The notes beneath the pieces were generated by a model that worked only from the letters and a program-made list of their open reading frames with translations, was not told the origin of the DNA and did not search any database. The position numbers and the translations under genes were made by a program. A DNA stretch of 64,000 nt, taken from assembly GCA_900088475.1 (NCBI GenBank), contig FLMG01000368.1, forward strand, positions 149,655-213,654, given 5' to 3'. Positions 1 to 14,509 of this stretch are shown one piece after another; the stretch's first letter is position 1; the number at the start of each line of letters is the position of its first letter. Origin of the DNA: Hyphochytrium catenoides. Lineage: Eukaryota > Sar > Hyphochytriomycetes > Hyphochytriales > Hyphochytriaceae.

Positions 1-3000
1 CGTCGCCGGATACTCTACTTGATCTTTCTCCAGTCCTGAGGGTGAATCTTCCCTTCGCTAAACCAGTACACGAGACTCGTTGTTCTTCCCGCATACCTAG
101 TCTCACCAAAGATTGCGAGCTTGATTTTCCCTTTTGTAGTTCGGTGACTATAACGCGGTTTCTGCTGGACACGCCCACACTAAGTAAGGGTTGGTCCTTC
201 AGCTCCTCGAACGTTAGTAACAACATATCTGGCAAAGACGGTACACAAATGGTGTTCTGGCCACCCGGTGACACTAAAGATACAGGGAATCCCATAGCAC
301 CGGTCAGGAGGGCCTCGGCTTCAGAGAGGGTCGACGTTGGCTTAAGCGTTATGTCGGCAGATGTCCCTAAGGAGATTGGGATCGTTGAGGACGCATCGCA
401 AGGATTTGTAAGACATCTACAGTTCAGTCCCTGAACCTCATACTCTCCGACATGGTAGCTAGTTCCTGACAATGCGATTGTGAGGTCAGAGAGAGCCCCA
501 AGCTCTACCTTGTTGCCATGAGTACCCTTTACTATTTCAAAAACCATCATTTGTGGGGCTCGTTGGCTGGCTTCGGATGACTGCAGCCCGCTCACATCAA
601 CCGCCAAGAGTTCAAGATCACCACCCATGGTGGGGTGGTCGAAAAGAATTGAGAAAATGTAGGTCATCACGGGAAAGTCGTACTGGCCGTGTGTGCTATT
701 GTCTAATCCGATGACGTCTCTGGTCACTTCTACGGAAGGGATACTTGGTAGTTGGCTCATATAATTGCTGACTTCGATGGCGTCGCTATCAAATGGGATT
801 GGCGAAGTCCAGAAGCCATTATAGCCAATGAGAAATGTACCCCAGAATGGAGCTATACCTTTTACAGTAGACTCTGCATGATGCGCAAAGGTCAGGCTGG
901 ATAGAGGGCTAGTACTGCTGAAGCTTAACTCTGGCAACGGCCCTGTATGAGCATTGAAGGTAACGAAAATCGAGGGGGGCGTGGGAGAGGAGCTGCATAT
1001 ACTAGCAGCTCCCGGCGGGTCAGAGCTTACGCTGACGTCGCCAACACTCTCACTGGCGGATAATGCAGCCTCAAATTCAGCAAGAGTCGCCTGACTACTT
1101 ATGGGAGATAATGTTGATGAGCCTCTGAAGAGAACGTTGAACTGTTCGGTTCCTAGAGAAGTGGAGTCGAGACATGTGAACACCTGTACTTCTTTCCGAA
1201 ATGAGGTTTGGCCCCTAACCTCTTCGCTGATCACCACCTGTTTGGTATCACGGACAGAATCCTTAGGCCATGGGAGAGGTTACTATCTACGAACATGAAG
1301 GTGAGTCTTACCCCTCCGGTTCCTGCCATGAGAGGCAAGTCTCCTTCCTCAACTATGAAGCTTACTAAGTAACTCTTGCCGGCGGCGAGAACGGTAGTTC
1401 CATCAACTGAGCTGACGGTAACTCCACTTGGAGAAATGGTAGGAAGACCGGTCAAGGCCGCCACCAGGCTAGTTAAGGGGTCATTTACAGGGATCGCAGC
1501 TGTCTGGAAGCCTCGAAACGAAAGGGTAAAAGCAGAGGTGAGCGACGGAGGAATGAAGACCCTCTGGACTTCTGGAATAGTTGGAACTATTCGGGCTTGG
1601 CTAACGATAGCCTGCTGTTCAAATCTGGGAGAAGAGAGAACTTTAGTATTCTCTTCGAGCCAGCAAGACTTGGTACTAACTCACCGTCTGGGGTCTCGAG
1701 TTTGAACATGGAGTATGGAAGGCTGTCCTGCGGTGCCATTAACGAGACCTATTCCGAAAGCTGTGGAAGATGACGGATCAACAGCACCTTCTATCACAGA
1801 AACTACAAAAGGGCTGCCTTTGATTGGAACACCATCAGAAGTGATATTCAACTTGTAGACTCCAGATTTCCAGGCTACGTAAGAGACAGGATAATCTCCC
1901 CCAGCTGCGAGAGTAGTGACAGTGATTCGATCGGTGCTAGATGAAGTAGCTGCATTTTCGACCGCCAACCGTGCCTGCCTCCATTTCTGGAATCCCCCTA
2001 AGAAGGTCACGTGATACTCATGTCGCCCGCCTCCGGCTTTTGTGTCTCGCACCTCGATTCCATACCGATAGTTATACATCATCTCCAGAGCCATTTGCAA
2101 TCCTACGGGGCTGATGGACGAAGGAAGCTCTTGGGTAAAGACGCCTGGGCCTGAGGAGGACATAAAGGCCGGGTAGAAGGTAGCCGGTAATGTAGTGCAG
2201 CCATGTCCCAAGTTGACCGGTATCGTAGTAGCGGTCATAAGTCCTGCACCGACAGTCAACACACATTGATTCACCGCCAGTTTGCTTCCAGCACTGAGAT
2301 AGGGAGAAATATCCTCGACAGTAGAGATTTCTGTGGCCGATATGGCGGTCACACAGCTGTCGCATAATTTCCTATCTAGGCTGCCCCAAGTAAGACGGAA
2401 GTACTTGTTCGCGCTGGGATCTGGGATATTAACGATCTGTGTAACGGATGAAGTCACTTCTTGGTAACCATCAGGTCCACTTAGAACCACCAAGAACGTG
2501 TCATCATCACCTGCTCCATAACCTTTGAAGTGAGCCGTCGAAGCACCCGTCCTAGGATTTCCCATCTCATCTCGGGCGTGAAGGAGAAAGGAAGTGTGAA
2601 CGCCCGATATTGCATATGATAGTGCCTTGGAGTCTGCATCGCTTGCCAAAGTCGAAGGAGGATGAAGATGACCATGTACCACTGTCAATAAGGGCAGGTT
2701 ATCTAGCGATAGGCAATTTGAGGTATCTCCATCAAGGCAATGCAGAATAGGGAGCCCTTCAAGAGTGGTTTTGACTCTGTATAAACCGGCGACCAGAGCT
2801 GTGTATGTGAGGCTGTAAGTGCCATTGTAATGGTCAACCACCCTACCCGTATAAACGATGTCCGTATCCTGTCCGTCACTCTGAAGAATCAATTGCATCA
2901 AGAATTTGTCCCCTCCTGTTACCACCTTATTTCCAAAAGCATCCTTTGCCTGGATGTGCATATGACCGACCTCACCAGCGACGGCCTCCAACAGGTAATC

Positions 3001-6000
3001 CATGCCAGTAGAAGACCAGCTAACCACTGTAGACGTATGCCTAGCCGCCTCGCCAGGTGAAACCTGCAACGAAAAGGGGCTGCACTTTCTCGCAGCTCCT
3101 AATCCACAATAGATGGGTGTTCCTATGTACCCTCTCTCTCCGGTCTGGCCCATGTTGATGTGCACCGAGTAGTTGCCTGCTTCTGTCACCATGTATTGGA
3201 CCTCGTACAAGCCTAAGCCAATATAAGAGGCATCTAGTTGAACAATCCTCCTCTGATGGCTGGCATCCATGATGTTAATCTGCATTATCGTATGAAGAAG
3301 TTAGCAAGCGAAGGAAGGGCATTGACACAAGACAAAGGAGAAGGTAGTGACACACAACAGAATGATGATGAAAAGAGAAGATCGCTTCGTGTAGAGACGA
3401 GTGCGATCACAAGATCCAAGTAGTAGCTTACGGAGAAGGTGTCTCCACCGGTCATCTTCGTGTTGTTGTTCTGATCTTTTGCCTGGATGTAGAAGGAGGC
3501 CGTTACTCCAGCCGTTGCACTTCTTAGGCCTTGACCAAAGGCTGTGGTGTAAGGGTAGTCTGCGGCACCAGGCACCACTTGTATAGTGAACGGGCTTCCC
3601 ACAACGTGATCAGCATAAAGGAGGTTAGAAGAAGGGATAATTGTTCTCGACAGGCTATGGCTGCTCCATTCGAGCCGCACAGCGGATGGGCCTTTCTCAG
3701 CAACATAGTCAAGTCTAAAATGGTGGTAACGCCCTTTCGTAAGCACCACTCGAGCGTGCTGGATGACGCCAGAGCTTTGACTATCAGCATCTATAATCAC
3801 TTGATGATCAACCCACACCTTTATAGTATCTCTTGCATACACGAAAATACTATGTAGCTCCGAAGCACGTCCCAGCAGCTTTCCTTGCCATCTCACGCTT
3901 GTATAGTCAGAAAAGGTAGGAGAGATTAAGCCTTCAGACCAGGTGAAAGCAATCTCTCTATCAATGCGCTCTAGAGCTGGTTGACCTGAACGAGCGCGGA
4001 AGAAAATCAGACATGACCTACTACTTGTCCGCCAGAAGCTTGGCCGGTTCGTCAGGAGCTACACAAACCTTGGAACCAAGGATTGTCAAAATATTCTGCT
4101 CTAAGTCCACCCCTTCGTAGCTGCTGGATCGCCAGAGAGTAGTTTCCGACGGCGCCAGGAATGTAATTTGCTTGATAGGTTGGTAGGCCGGAGATTTTCT
4201 TTCTCACCTAAGGAGAGGGAAGCAGATACACTGCTGTGAATCCTCTTACCCAAACAGAAACCGAAGCTGTAATTATGGATAAGGCTCGAACCTGCAACGT
4301 GGGGGAGCTTCCAGAAAGAGATTTCCGAGAACCCTGCTGCAGTTTGCGAATGCGAACTAACGGGTTAGACCCGACCAAGGCAGAGGCGTCTGACCCCATC
4401 AGACTGAGATCTCCCACTTCGGATTTGAAGGTTACGGTCCACTGGTACTCCTGCCCAGGGCTTATTGGGCCCGAACGATTGACCTCAACCTCGCCAACAG
4501 AATATAAAGCCTCTAATGCAGACGTCATCTCTTTAGCGGAGGCATCATGCGGTAGTGGGCTTGTACTCGCTCCTCCAAAGTCAAGAGTGAAAAATCCTTT
4601 CAAAGGAGTCGGTGAACCTCCCAAAGTCTCAATTAGCTGGATATCGTAGCGATAGGGGTGAGCTCCCAGCAATGGCAGAGAACCTAGCGTGCTCAGAAAG
4701 GTAATCGTCCACCTATGCCCTGTGTCTAGGACCTCACGGGTGACATCGAGCTGACCCACATCAGTCAAACTTTATTTAGTACAGTGAGCGGGGAGAAGAG
4801 ATCAGATTAAGGTTGTCTTCACCTGGCCTTTTAAACCGGCTTACCTCTCAAGGGCTGTCTTTAGCCCAGCTGCGGAAATGTCGAAAGGAAGATTCCCCGT
4901 ATTCGCAGATCCGAAGGACACTACGAATGACCCTTGTATTGGAGAATAACCCTTGTGATATAGTGCCTTAGTAACCTTCAATCCATTTCTAGCTAGCAGA
5001 GATTGCATGCCTACCTTCACTGCCTCGTCGACGGTCACGCGGCCACCAATGCCAGTGAGGAAGTTTGTTGCTCTTACTTCGAGCAGAGGAACATCACCTA
5101 CGGGATCCCTGAAGGTAACACTCCAGGACCCTGCGTTGTCTGCACCTTGGACAGAATTCCTCACCGTTACAGAACCGATATTGGGGAGAGTCTCTAACTT
5201 GGCTTTGACATTGCTTGGGGTGTCCAAGACATCTAGAGTCACAACGATCCCAGCACCAGCCAGTGTAATGTCGAAGGATCCGGTCAGAGTTCCCGAGTCT
5301 ACCGCCCTGGTAATAACCTGCACCTCAGCAGTGAAAGGCTGTTGGGCATACGTTTGGAGGGTTTGGACTTCCGTCACTCCTGTCTGCTGCTTGATAAAAC
5401 TTTGGCTTGGAATAGAGGAGTCGACATTTCTCAAGGAAAGGAGGGGCAGATCCCCATACCGTTCTAAGAACGTTACTTGGTACACTGACCTTATCGCATC
5501 TACAGACCTGCTTACCAATACCCTTCCGATGTTATCTACTGTCTCCAGCACCGTCTGCACAGCAAGAGCTGCCGAATGATCTGATAGAAGTTCTAGCTGA
5601 GCTGCATCTAGAAGACCTGTTGCACTGTTAACAGCTCCTGAGATCCAAGACGTAGTGTCCCAATTGAAACTAAATCGGCCAGTGCTCCCAATCGGCAAGG
5701 ATATGGCCTGCACATCATAAACAAGACCATTATATGTAGCCACGCCGGCATCCATCGCCCAAGCATCAGAGAAATTGCTAAACATTCCAGTGGAAGTCCT
5801 CCAGAGCTCAGTAAAAAAGATATCCGTCCCCGCTGTCCCTGCGTGTTAGAAGTTTGTCCCAATTAGTTAGAGGCTTGTCCGCATCGACCGACGAGTACTT
5901 ACCAGTTACAGAGTCGACATCAGTCACGACTCTTCCGTCTGCCTTCCTTGGCTCAATAATAATTTTGTTAACATCTCCTTTGATGTGCTCCGTAATCTTG

Positions 6001-9000
6001 ACCATAGAGGGATCATCAGTACCAGTGAATCCCTCTGCTTGAAGCAGTGGTACGTCCCCCTTCCTTGAGAGAAACGTAATTAGCCATCTGATGGCTGTCC
6101 CTGGTATGAGACTATCATCGCGGGTGATATGCACACTGCCAATACCGGTGCCAGAAGCCATGAGGGCTTCCTCAAGTTGGGCGGTCGAGAAGGTAGATTG
6201 CACTCGGGCAGGACCATTATCAACCCCAGGGATCCTCAAGAAGAATTCATTGCTAAGGGATGGTGAGATAGTCACGAGCTGCACCTCATTGACCACTCCA
6301 GCTATTCCTTCTACCAATGCGCTGCCACGCACTGTTGTTTTGTCGGCACTAGCCCCAGATCTGGTGTCAATGACTGCTGATGGAGGGGATACGGAGGAGC
6401 CGACCGCATTCAAGGCAACAAGCTTAAAAGCGTACAACGCGCCTTGCCGGAGTCTATTCACAGCAAACTCAGTGACCTGGGGCTGGTCTCTGCCATCAAA
6501 GACCAATTCCGCCACAGTCCCGCGTTGGATGGAGGTAATCCCTATCTGAGCTCCGGTACCAGCAAGCCTTCCGCTAGTGACGGACATCAGCGGCAAGTCG
6601 CCAATATCCGTAAGAAATGTGATATCCCACGACCGCTGACCGTAGGAGTAAACCTCTTCAGCCACGGAAAGCCGGCCTATAGACGGCAGGTTCTCTAGCA
6701 TTCGCTTTAAAGTGTTTGCGCCTACGTCAAACGGGATGGACGAAGTCTCATGACCTCGAAAGGAGACCGTAAAGTCGCCGCTTAACGGAACTATACCAAG
6801 CACCGGCGACGTCACAGACACCGCCGCCTTCTCGGTAGGGCTAAGGTCAGCCAGTAGGCTAGAGAGGACAACTATTTGGGGAATCCGACTATCAGCCGCA
6901 TTGAAGGTGATGGTCCACATGTAGAGATTTGGTCCATTTGGTCCTGATGTGACCGTAACATCAAGATAGTTAGTGAAGGCGTTCAACTCAACCGCCACCT
7001 CAGCAGCGGAGGCCGTCACTGGAAGAAGTCCTGTCTGCTCTTCGCCAATCCGCAGCCTAAAGCTCCCTGTAGCCTTCTCAATGCGAACTATCTGGACTTC
7101 CTCAACAGGCGAGTCCACCATTGTTGTTATGCGTTGGACACTCTGCTTTACTGGGGTGGGATCCGCCAGAGTCGGGAATGATATTCCACCAAACATCCAC
7201 AGTTGGTACCCGGTGATCGGAGATCCGTTGCATGAGGCGGTGGGCCCTACACATGGGCTGTCCCAGGAAACTGTGATGGACGACTGCGACACATCCTTTG
7301 GCTCTGGAGCTGCTGGAGGATAGGGGTCGTCCGCCAGCAAAACTGTCAAAGGAGGACTCTGCGAAGATCTACCTTCCACATTTGAGGCTGCGACATGAAA
7401 AGTGTAGTAGCTTCCTGGACTGAGGGCCATATTGCTTGATACGCCTACACCCCCAACAGCAGCAGAAGTAAAACGCCAGGATCTAAGGTCCGCAGGTATG
7501 CTGGATACCACTTGCAGCACTGCTCCTGTTGCATCTTCACACACCAACTCAAAACTGTTTATAACGGCTCCCCCATTGTCTGCTGGAGCCTCCCAAGTTA
7601 CAACGATATCGAGCAGAGATAGACCTGATATGACACGGGTAGTCGAATCCCGTTTTGGTCTAGGCGGAGCAGCAGGAGGTCCAGGTGCTCGAGGGACGTA
7701 GGCTGCTTCCGGACTGAACGCCCCATGACAGAGTGCTGTTGGGTCTGCGGATTGGCAATAGCTAGTTGCACGAACCTGCCATTAAGGTAGGCAAAAATAT
7801 CGTTTAGCGCTTGGCTTGCAAGTTCAGCACCAAAGCCCGGTCTCTCACCTTAAATCTGTAGACTCGATTACTCTCGAGCCCTTCTACTAGTGCGGTAGCT
7901 CTGTAACTTAAGCTTGAAGGGTCTCCCGAGCCATCATATATAATATTATAGTCTCCTCCTGCCCATCTTTCCATGAACACCTGGTAGCCACTGATAGAGC
8001 TGCCCCCATTTACAGTTGGCGGTTCCCATTGAATCTCAATAAACGTTGGACCAGACGTTTTGAGAATGGGCAACCTTAAAGGACCCGGAGGTTTGTTTGA
8101 AGGTATCACGGGGTCTGGCGACGCCAATCTTCTCCTTCCATAGTTGACTGCATTGTGCGCAAAGGTCCGAACGTAAAGAGGTTTACCTGGGGTAAGTCCA
8201 CTTATTGAGCTCTCAAAAGGAGGTCCATTTGACAAGTCAGTATGCAAGACCCTCAAAGGAACCGAACTTCCTTCAACTATTTTGGTAACATCAATGCCTG
8301 GGGTTGATCCAGACCAACCGCCTCGAAGGAGAAGGTTCATCGGCACCAAGTCATTCAATGAGCCCTCGTTACATACGTCGGTCCCCAGCGGCGTCCTTCG
8401 GCAACCAAGGAACGTGACCCTCCAAGTAAAACCATTTGTTAAGACCAATCTCTCGACTTCCACTCCACCTATGTTATCCATTTCTAGCAAAGCATGTTCG
8501 AAGTCCTTTGCCGAGGCATCATGTTGTATGGTGGGGGAAAGAAATGTCCTTGCGCCATCATTGTATTGCAATTGAAAGGTTCCTCCCAGCGGATCTGATC
8601 CGACTACAATGACCCCCACAGTCGTATGGACTCCTGCTCCGGTCAAGCGGCTTTCATCGCAGATAAGTGTTGAGACTTGTCCTAACACATACGGTATGAA
8701 CGGGGTTAGCAAAGTGAGATACTCTATGGCCTCAACTGGGCCGTAGCGGCCCGAAGTATCCGTTATCATACCTGAACCAGGCGGAAAGCTCCCTGGCTGA
8801 GAAACAAAGGTGATGGTCCACGAGAACTCTCCTCGCGGAGAAGGAGGACTGCGAGTTACTTCGACTGTCCCAACATTTGGTAGACGTTGCAGATATGCTT
8901 TAACCAGAGTGTCTTCCGCGTTGTAGGGTAGCCATTCAGTAGTATGGCCTGCCATTATCAGACGAAAGAACCCTCCTAGGTGATTGCCCCTTATGGAGGC

Positions 9001-12000
9001 TGCTGTTCCAACCGCTTCTCCATCGGTCTTCACGAAAACGTTTACTCCGTTGCCAGTCAGAAGGTTCCTTGAAGTCGGAGTTGTTATCGCCGCGAAAGCG
9101 CCAGCTTCGTTAAAGAGAACTTGCCAGAGCTAGGTCACCGTGCAGCATTTCCATGAAGACACCAGTTGCGAGTGATGTGAGCTAAGATTATACATATGTC
9201 GATTACAGCGACTTACCCTTTGCCCGGAAGCTTGCTCAACGCTACCTAAATTGGTGCTGGTGAGCTCTGTGACTGTTACTCCTCCAGCAGCAGTAATTGT
9301 AGGTAGTGCGTTGATACCGGTCTGGAGAATTGATGTCGTGACATTTGAAGGGAAAAAGAGTCCTGTCATCGCGCCAAGAAAGCTCAGGCTGAAGCTGCCG
9401 CCAGGAGGAGCTTGACCCTTTAAGGTCTCTGTGATCTAGACCATATTAAGGACACTGTAAGCTAAGGAAGTATTATTGAAGTGAGGTTTGCTTACATCTA
9501 TCCTCCTATTTCCTTGCAAGTTGAAGACGTTGGCGGTCAGTAGTGGCATATCTCCAGCAATTCCGTCCACAGAGTTGAAGGTGACTTCAAAGCCCCCCAC
9601 GCATCCCAAGGTAGAACAAGGGGAGCATGCCATTGTTGCGCCATTTATGAACTGGATTGAAATGTCCCTCACTTTGGAGATGCTTTTGATCGCCTGGGCG
9701 ATAACCGAAGTTTGACCCTCATCTGCTCTGATAGGCACAGAACTTTGTCCAGCAAAAGAAAGGGTGAACGTTCCGCCTGGAGTTCAGTAGCGCGTGTCGT
9801 CAATGGAAAAATGGGTCATCTCTGACCAGTGGTGACAATAACAAACCTGTGGCGTCGCATTGAACTAGTTGAATTTCGGAAGTAGTTGGTGGCCCTGTGT
9901 AGCTTGACGAGATATGGAGTAGCTGGGTTTCTTGTGGTGAGGTACCCGCAAAAGTAGAGATCGTCTGGACGGCTGACCGCACAGGAGCGGTTAAAGTAAC
10001 CGCCTGAATCTCGTCATTAAAGCTACAGTTGCAACAGCAAAGCAGAGATATAGCGGAGTGTATAAATAGAAAGGCAACACAAACTTCGCTATAAGAGCGC
10101 GGTACCTTGTTTGGCTGTATTCTATGGTGTAGGCATCGACGTTGCTCCCACCCGAATTAACTGGAGCATCTAGAAGAACTTTTACAGTGGTACCATCCTC
10201 TACGCTGAGTCGAACTTTTTCAACTACCCCTGGCGGAACTTAAGGAGAGACAACGGGCAGAATTAGAGATTAATTGCAGGCAACAAGGGCAGTCCGTTAC
10301 TAGATACTTACGCCTCGATGGGGCAAGTGAGGGCGGTTTGCTGTAAGCTGGAGCACCAACTCCGAGCAGGTTTATGGCAGAGATACGGAAGAAGTAGGCG
10401 ATTCCTTCACTGAGCCCACTAACAGTCATGGAAAGGTCGCTCAGGTCTGTTATCAGTGTGGTTCCTTCTGGTAGACCGAGTTCCCGATCTCTGGTGTTGA
10501 ATGCCGGCATTACCCCCTTTACAGCTTCTGTGACACTTATCATTGGTGATGTCCCACTCATTGTTAGGAAGTCTGCTTCTATTAAGGGAAGGTCACCTAG
10601 AGCGGTGAGAAATGTTATAGTCCAGGAGTAGCCGTTGTTGAAGTCGGGCCCTGAGCGGACAATATTTACCGTTCCCGAGGTACCCAGTCGTTCTAGAGAG
10701 TTGCGTAGGTCTTCGGCAGCTATATTGTACGGCAAGTATTCCGTCCGTTGCCCTTGGTAAAACAGTGCAAACGACCCGCTAAGTGGTTGGGAGGTGCTTA
10801 GTTGCAGGACTGATGCAGTCACCGTATCTCCTGTGCCTAGGTCAGTCGAAGATACGCCAAAAGTGGCAGTACCTCCAGCGGCAACCTCTATGGCAGGAAC
10901 AGAACCTGCATTAGTGTCAAAAGTGATGAACCAAGTGCAGGATGCATCAGGCGAAGCATCGGAAGCGGTCACAGTTACTTGACGAATGTCCGCCAATGAT
11001 TCCAATTCATACTTGATTTGATTGATGTTCCCATTTTGAATTGTGGACATGGCAATGGTATCATCACCGACCGTCACAGAGGTGGAGGGTGTTACACCTC
11101 CGCCAAAGACTATCAGCTGTATCTGCGGCAGGTTTCCGTTGTTATTGTGGAAGGTGACTTGCCATGTGCAGGCCTGAGTAGGAATAGAAGGGGAACTGGA
11201 GACGGTAATTGCTCCCGTGACGGTTGGGAGATTTTTTAACTCACTCGCAATCTGAGCTGCAGTTGCGGAGCAGTTCCCTCGAAGCGGGTTTGCCTTTATG
11301 TCACCGGTCGTTCTCGTTTGGCCCTTTATATTGACCACCATGGCAAAGGTCAGGGACGACGACACCACATTATCTCCACCGAACAAAGTAGTGTCGACAG
11401 TTGAGGTCTGAATTTGCTGGATCTCTGGCCGCGATGGATTACAACTACCATCCTCAGGATTTGCTAAGATGATTCCTGTCTCTTGATTGTTGAAGCGAAG
11501 CCTGAACGTCGTGCTAGAGTGAACCTGTGCCATTGAAGGGGCTGTTGTGATGGATTGTACTGCCTTTCGCGTGCCTTGGAATATCTCCTTGATAAAAACT
11601 GCCGCTGAGCTGGGGCCAAGGTTTTTCGACTCAGTGAGCGTCACCGAATCCACTAAAAGTTCAGGGATGTTCCCTTCTCTTTCAAGGAAAGAAATGGTCC
11701 ATGTATAGCCTCTTTGTAGGTCTGGCCCAGTGCGTGCAACTTTGATGTTACCGAGGGTGCTAATAACTTCCAGCGCTGTGGCGAAGGTTCGCTCATCGGC
11801 ATCGAACGCGATCGGAGAGGACAGGCTGCCCTCCAAGCTGAGTGTAAATGTTCCACCGTTCAGTTCGTTACCTCTAACAACTGTTCCAACAGCTACTGTG
11901 GCCCCAACACCGGTCAAGGAGGCAGTGTTAGGGACCAACTCAGGCAAATCTCCTGCGTTTTGGTTCGAGGTGAAGGTGACCAACCATTCGTAACATCCTT

Positions 12001-13147
12001 GGTCATCAGGTCCACTGCGCAGGACGGTCACAGTGCCCACAGTAGCAAGCCCCTGTAGGTACAAATAACGATTAAAACGACAGCAAGCCAACGTAGGGAT
12101 GAGTCAATTTTGTGTATTGACAGTATCCTCACCTCCAAAGCCCTTCTCATGTCATCCTCACTGGCGTCGTAGGAGATGCTTTCGGTATCTGCTCCGCTGA
12201 AGGAGAGAGTAAAGTATCCACCTAGTCTGTTACCTGGTTGAGGTACCCCTATCTCCACCGTTGCCCCCACTCCGGTTAGAGATGAGCTACCCAGTTCAAG
12301 GGGTGGAACTAGCCCCAGGGCAGGTGAAAAGGTGATAGTGTAAGATAGTCCGGTAGAGGGTGCCCCAGAGGCTGTGATGCCAACAATACCGGCCAAACCA
12401 ATATTACTCATACTCTAGAGGAATATAGATAGATCAGTCTTTTAGGGACTCTGGGATGAACTACGAAAAGTTACCTGTAAAATAGACTGCAAGGTATTCC
12501 TGGCTGGCCCTGACGGATCAGCATTATATGCGATCTCGCCTGATATTTGTCTAGAACCGCCTGACCGAGATGTATCCAAGATGAGGGCAAAAGACCCACC
12601 CAAGGCCTTTCCCTGGGCTACGCTAAGCCGTACCACCTGAACCGTCGACACTGGAGTTGCACTGCTTTTCACGCTTTGGACCGCAGGCACATAAACCGCG
12701 GATGTAGTCACGCTCTGCACCTCATTGGGCCCAAGATGAACTGAGGTCGAGATCACTTGAACTTCTTGTACTCCCGGATCCGTGTCCCACTCCACCTGTA
12801 CAGTAATGGGAGCCGCAAGGCTTTGAGGGATGGGGATGGTAACGGTATAAGTAGATTACGCACTTTGTATGCCTTGATAGGCGATCCTCCATCGTGGACA
12901 GGTGGATTGAACGTAACTCTGAGGCTGTTGTCATCAACGACACTGAGAGATGGCTGACTGGGAGCTGCTGGAACTGTTGAGGAAAGCGAGAATATGAGTA
13001 TAAAATGCAGACGACTTCACTGTCAGCTGCATTGGACACCTTTGGCTTCCTACCTGTGAGTTGACCAGTTGCCTCTCCTACAAGGTACCCCAGGATGCAG
13101 GAAAGGACAGAGACGGCTGCCGCCGCTCTGCGGCTCTTTCCATTCAT
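1..13147 (-). CDS. Giant secreted/surface repeat protein, C-terminus beyond window
   Basis: The ATG at 13147 opens a signal peptide (basic MNGKSRR, then a hydrophobic stretch to about residue 28). The first exons are 13147-13054, 12973-12864, 12795-12475, 12414-12133 and 12052 to about 10310, joined in frame. After an FN3 domain come EVQ.V.TSA-type linkers and at least 16 copies of a ~90-residue unit: G.F.L.F, a D.SA stretch, AL..L..IG.V.V.RSGP, W.(V/I)TF, GDLPLL. Further FN3-like domains lie near 10.2, 8.0 and 7.3 kb. A PA14-like module (about 3.9-3.6 kb) and filamin-type repeats with AKD..GN...GGD.F (about 3.5-1.7 kb) follow, then more ~90-residue units down to base 1. No transmembrane segment is visible before the edge. 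The architecture suggests an extracellular adhesive or wall-associated protein; I know no close named homologue. Later introns were not all mapped. Confidence 0.85.
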
Positions 13148-14509
13148 CGCTCTTGCAACTCTGGAACCTCAGCGTCCGAGACTCTCTCTCATAATCACTC
13201 TCCACAGCTGATAGTTGAACCTCAATAAATTTAAGTTGTCTAAAGAGTATAGTAAGCCAAAGCTGATTGTAAGTCAGGGGCTAAGGCTGGTCAAAGTAGC
13301 CCGTGGAGTAATCCAGGCCGGATGCGCAGCGCGCAGGGCTGTGAGGCAGAAGCAAGACTTTGGTTGACTTACAGGAAGGACCCACACACCAAGCTGCCTT
13401 ACTCCCTTCACCTCGGAAGGCCCAAGGTCAAGAGGATTAAGCGACAGAGGGGGTGGTGCTGAAATGGGCAAAATGATGGGACAGAGGTCTCATATTATAC
13501 AGCCTCCACCTTCAACTGCTTGTTGCTGCTCTTGTTCAAGGTCACGGCGCTTAAAAGTGACGGTATGTCAAAGCAATTGAGGAAGGTGAACAAAAGAAAA
13601 GGATACAGAGTTTAGCAGCCACACGTGGCGGAGGCGGCCGCAGCTTTGTGGCAACAAAAAGCAGCAGGTGGCGCCAAGAGCCACTAAAGTCTTCATTCAA
13701 AGCTTGGGGATTCTGCTGTCTACAGAGTAGAAGGCTGTGACGGGCCGAAGAATGGAAGAAAGAAGGGCCGAAAGAAAGAAAGGAGCGCCAACGAGATCTC
13801 AAAGCCGACTTCAAGTACGAAAGGACTCCAACACGAAACGTCCTTGTTTGAATGTCAGGGGGGACAAGCTATTGTACGACTGTACAGAACGTACAGTAGA
13901 TCCTGCAGCGTGATAACTTGCTATGGATCTACCGATGATCTGCTTCCTTCTGATATCTGGATCTGGAGCAGTGGACTTATGCTAATTCGCCAATTATTGC
14001 AAGTAAAGGTATGGTACATATTTATATCTTTATAGTACTTAAGAACGGCGTCCTATTTGTACTCTTGTTTCCCTCAGGAACGGTGTGGAGGTGTACTTAT
14101 TCAAGTGTAAGTTACTCTTACTGTGACATTTGCTACGATCCTCTGTCTTTCTACAGGTAAAACTAGAACTATCAATGTCGCTCAACAGACAGACCGCCCA
14201 CGTTAGAAGAGCCACAGCTCCTACATGAAGATCCGAAGTGCATGAGCTTGAGCGGATAACTCATTCGACGTTGAGCTCCTGAACAACTAACTCACCACAG
14301 GCACTTTGGCTCCACCTGACCTACCCTGCTACTTTGAAGTGCTAGTGTGCAGACAAGACGCAGGTATTGACCTACTGCCCGTAACTGGCAGATTAGAGCA
14401 AGTATAGGTGCCACCGCTAGAGGCTGGCTGTAATAGGGACTTCAAGTCTCTCAAGAAACCCTTTCCACTTAGAGCTGGACGTGCCTGCCAGTGTTCTTGT
14501 GAAGGAAAG
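13148..14509. other. Intergenic region between two divergent genes
   Basis: About 1.36 kb separates the giant surface protein (minus) from the epsin gene (plus), so both promoters must lie here. I see short open frames on both strands but none with recognisable protein sequence or convincing splice-compatible extension. No tRNA or clear repeat was seen. Confidence 0.5.
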
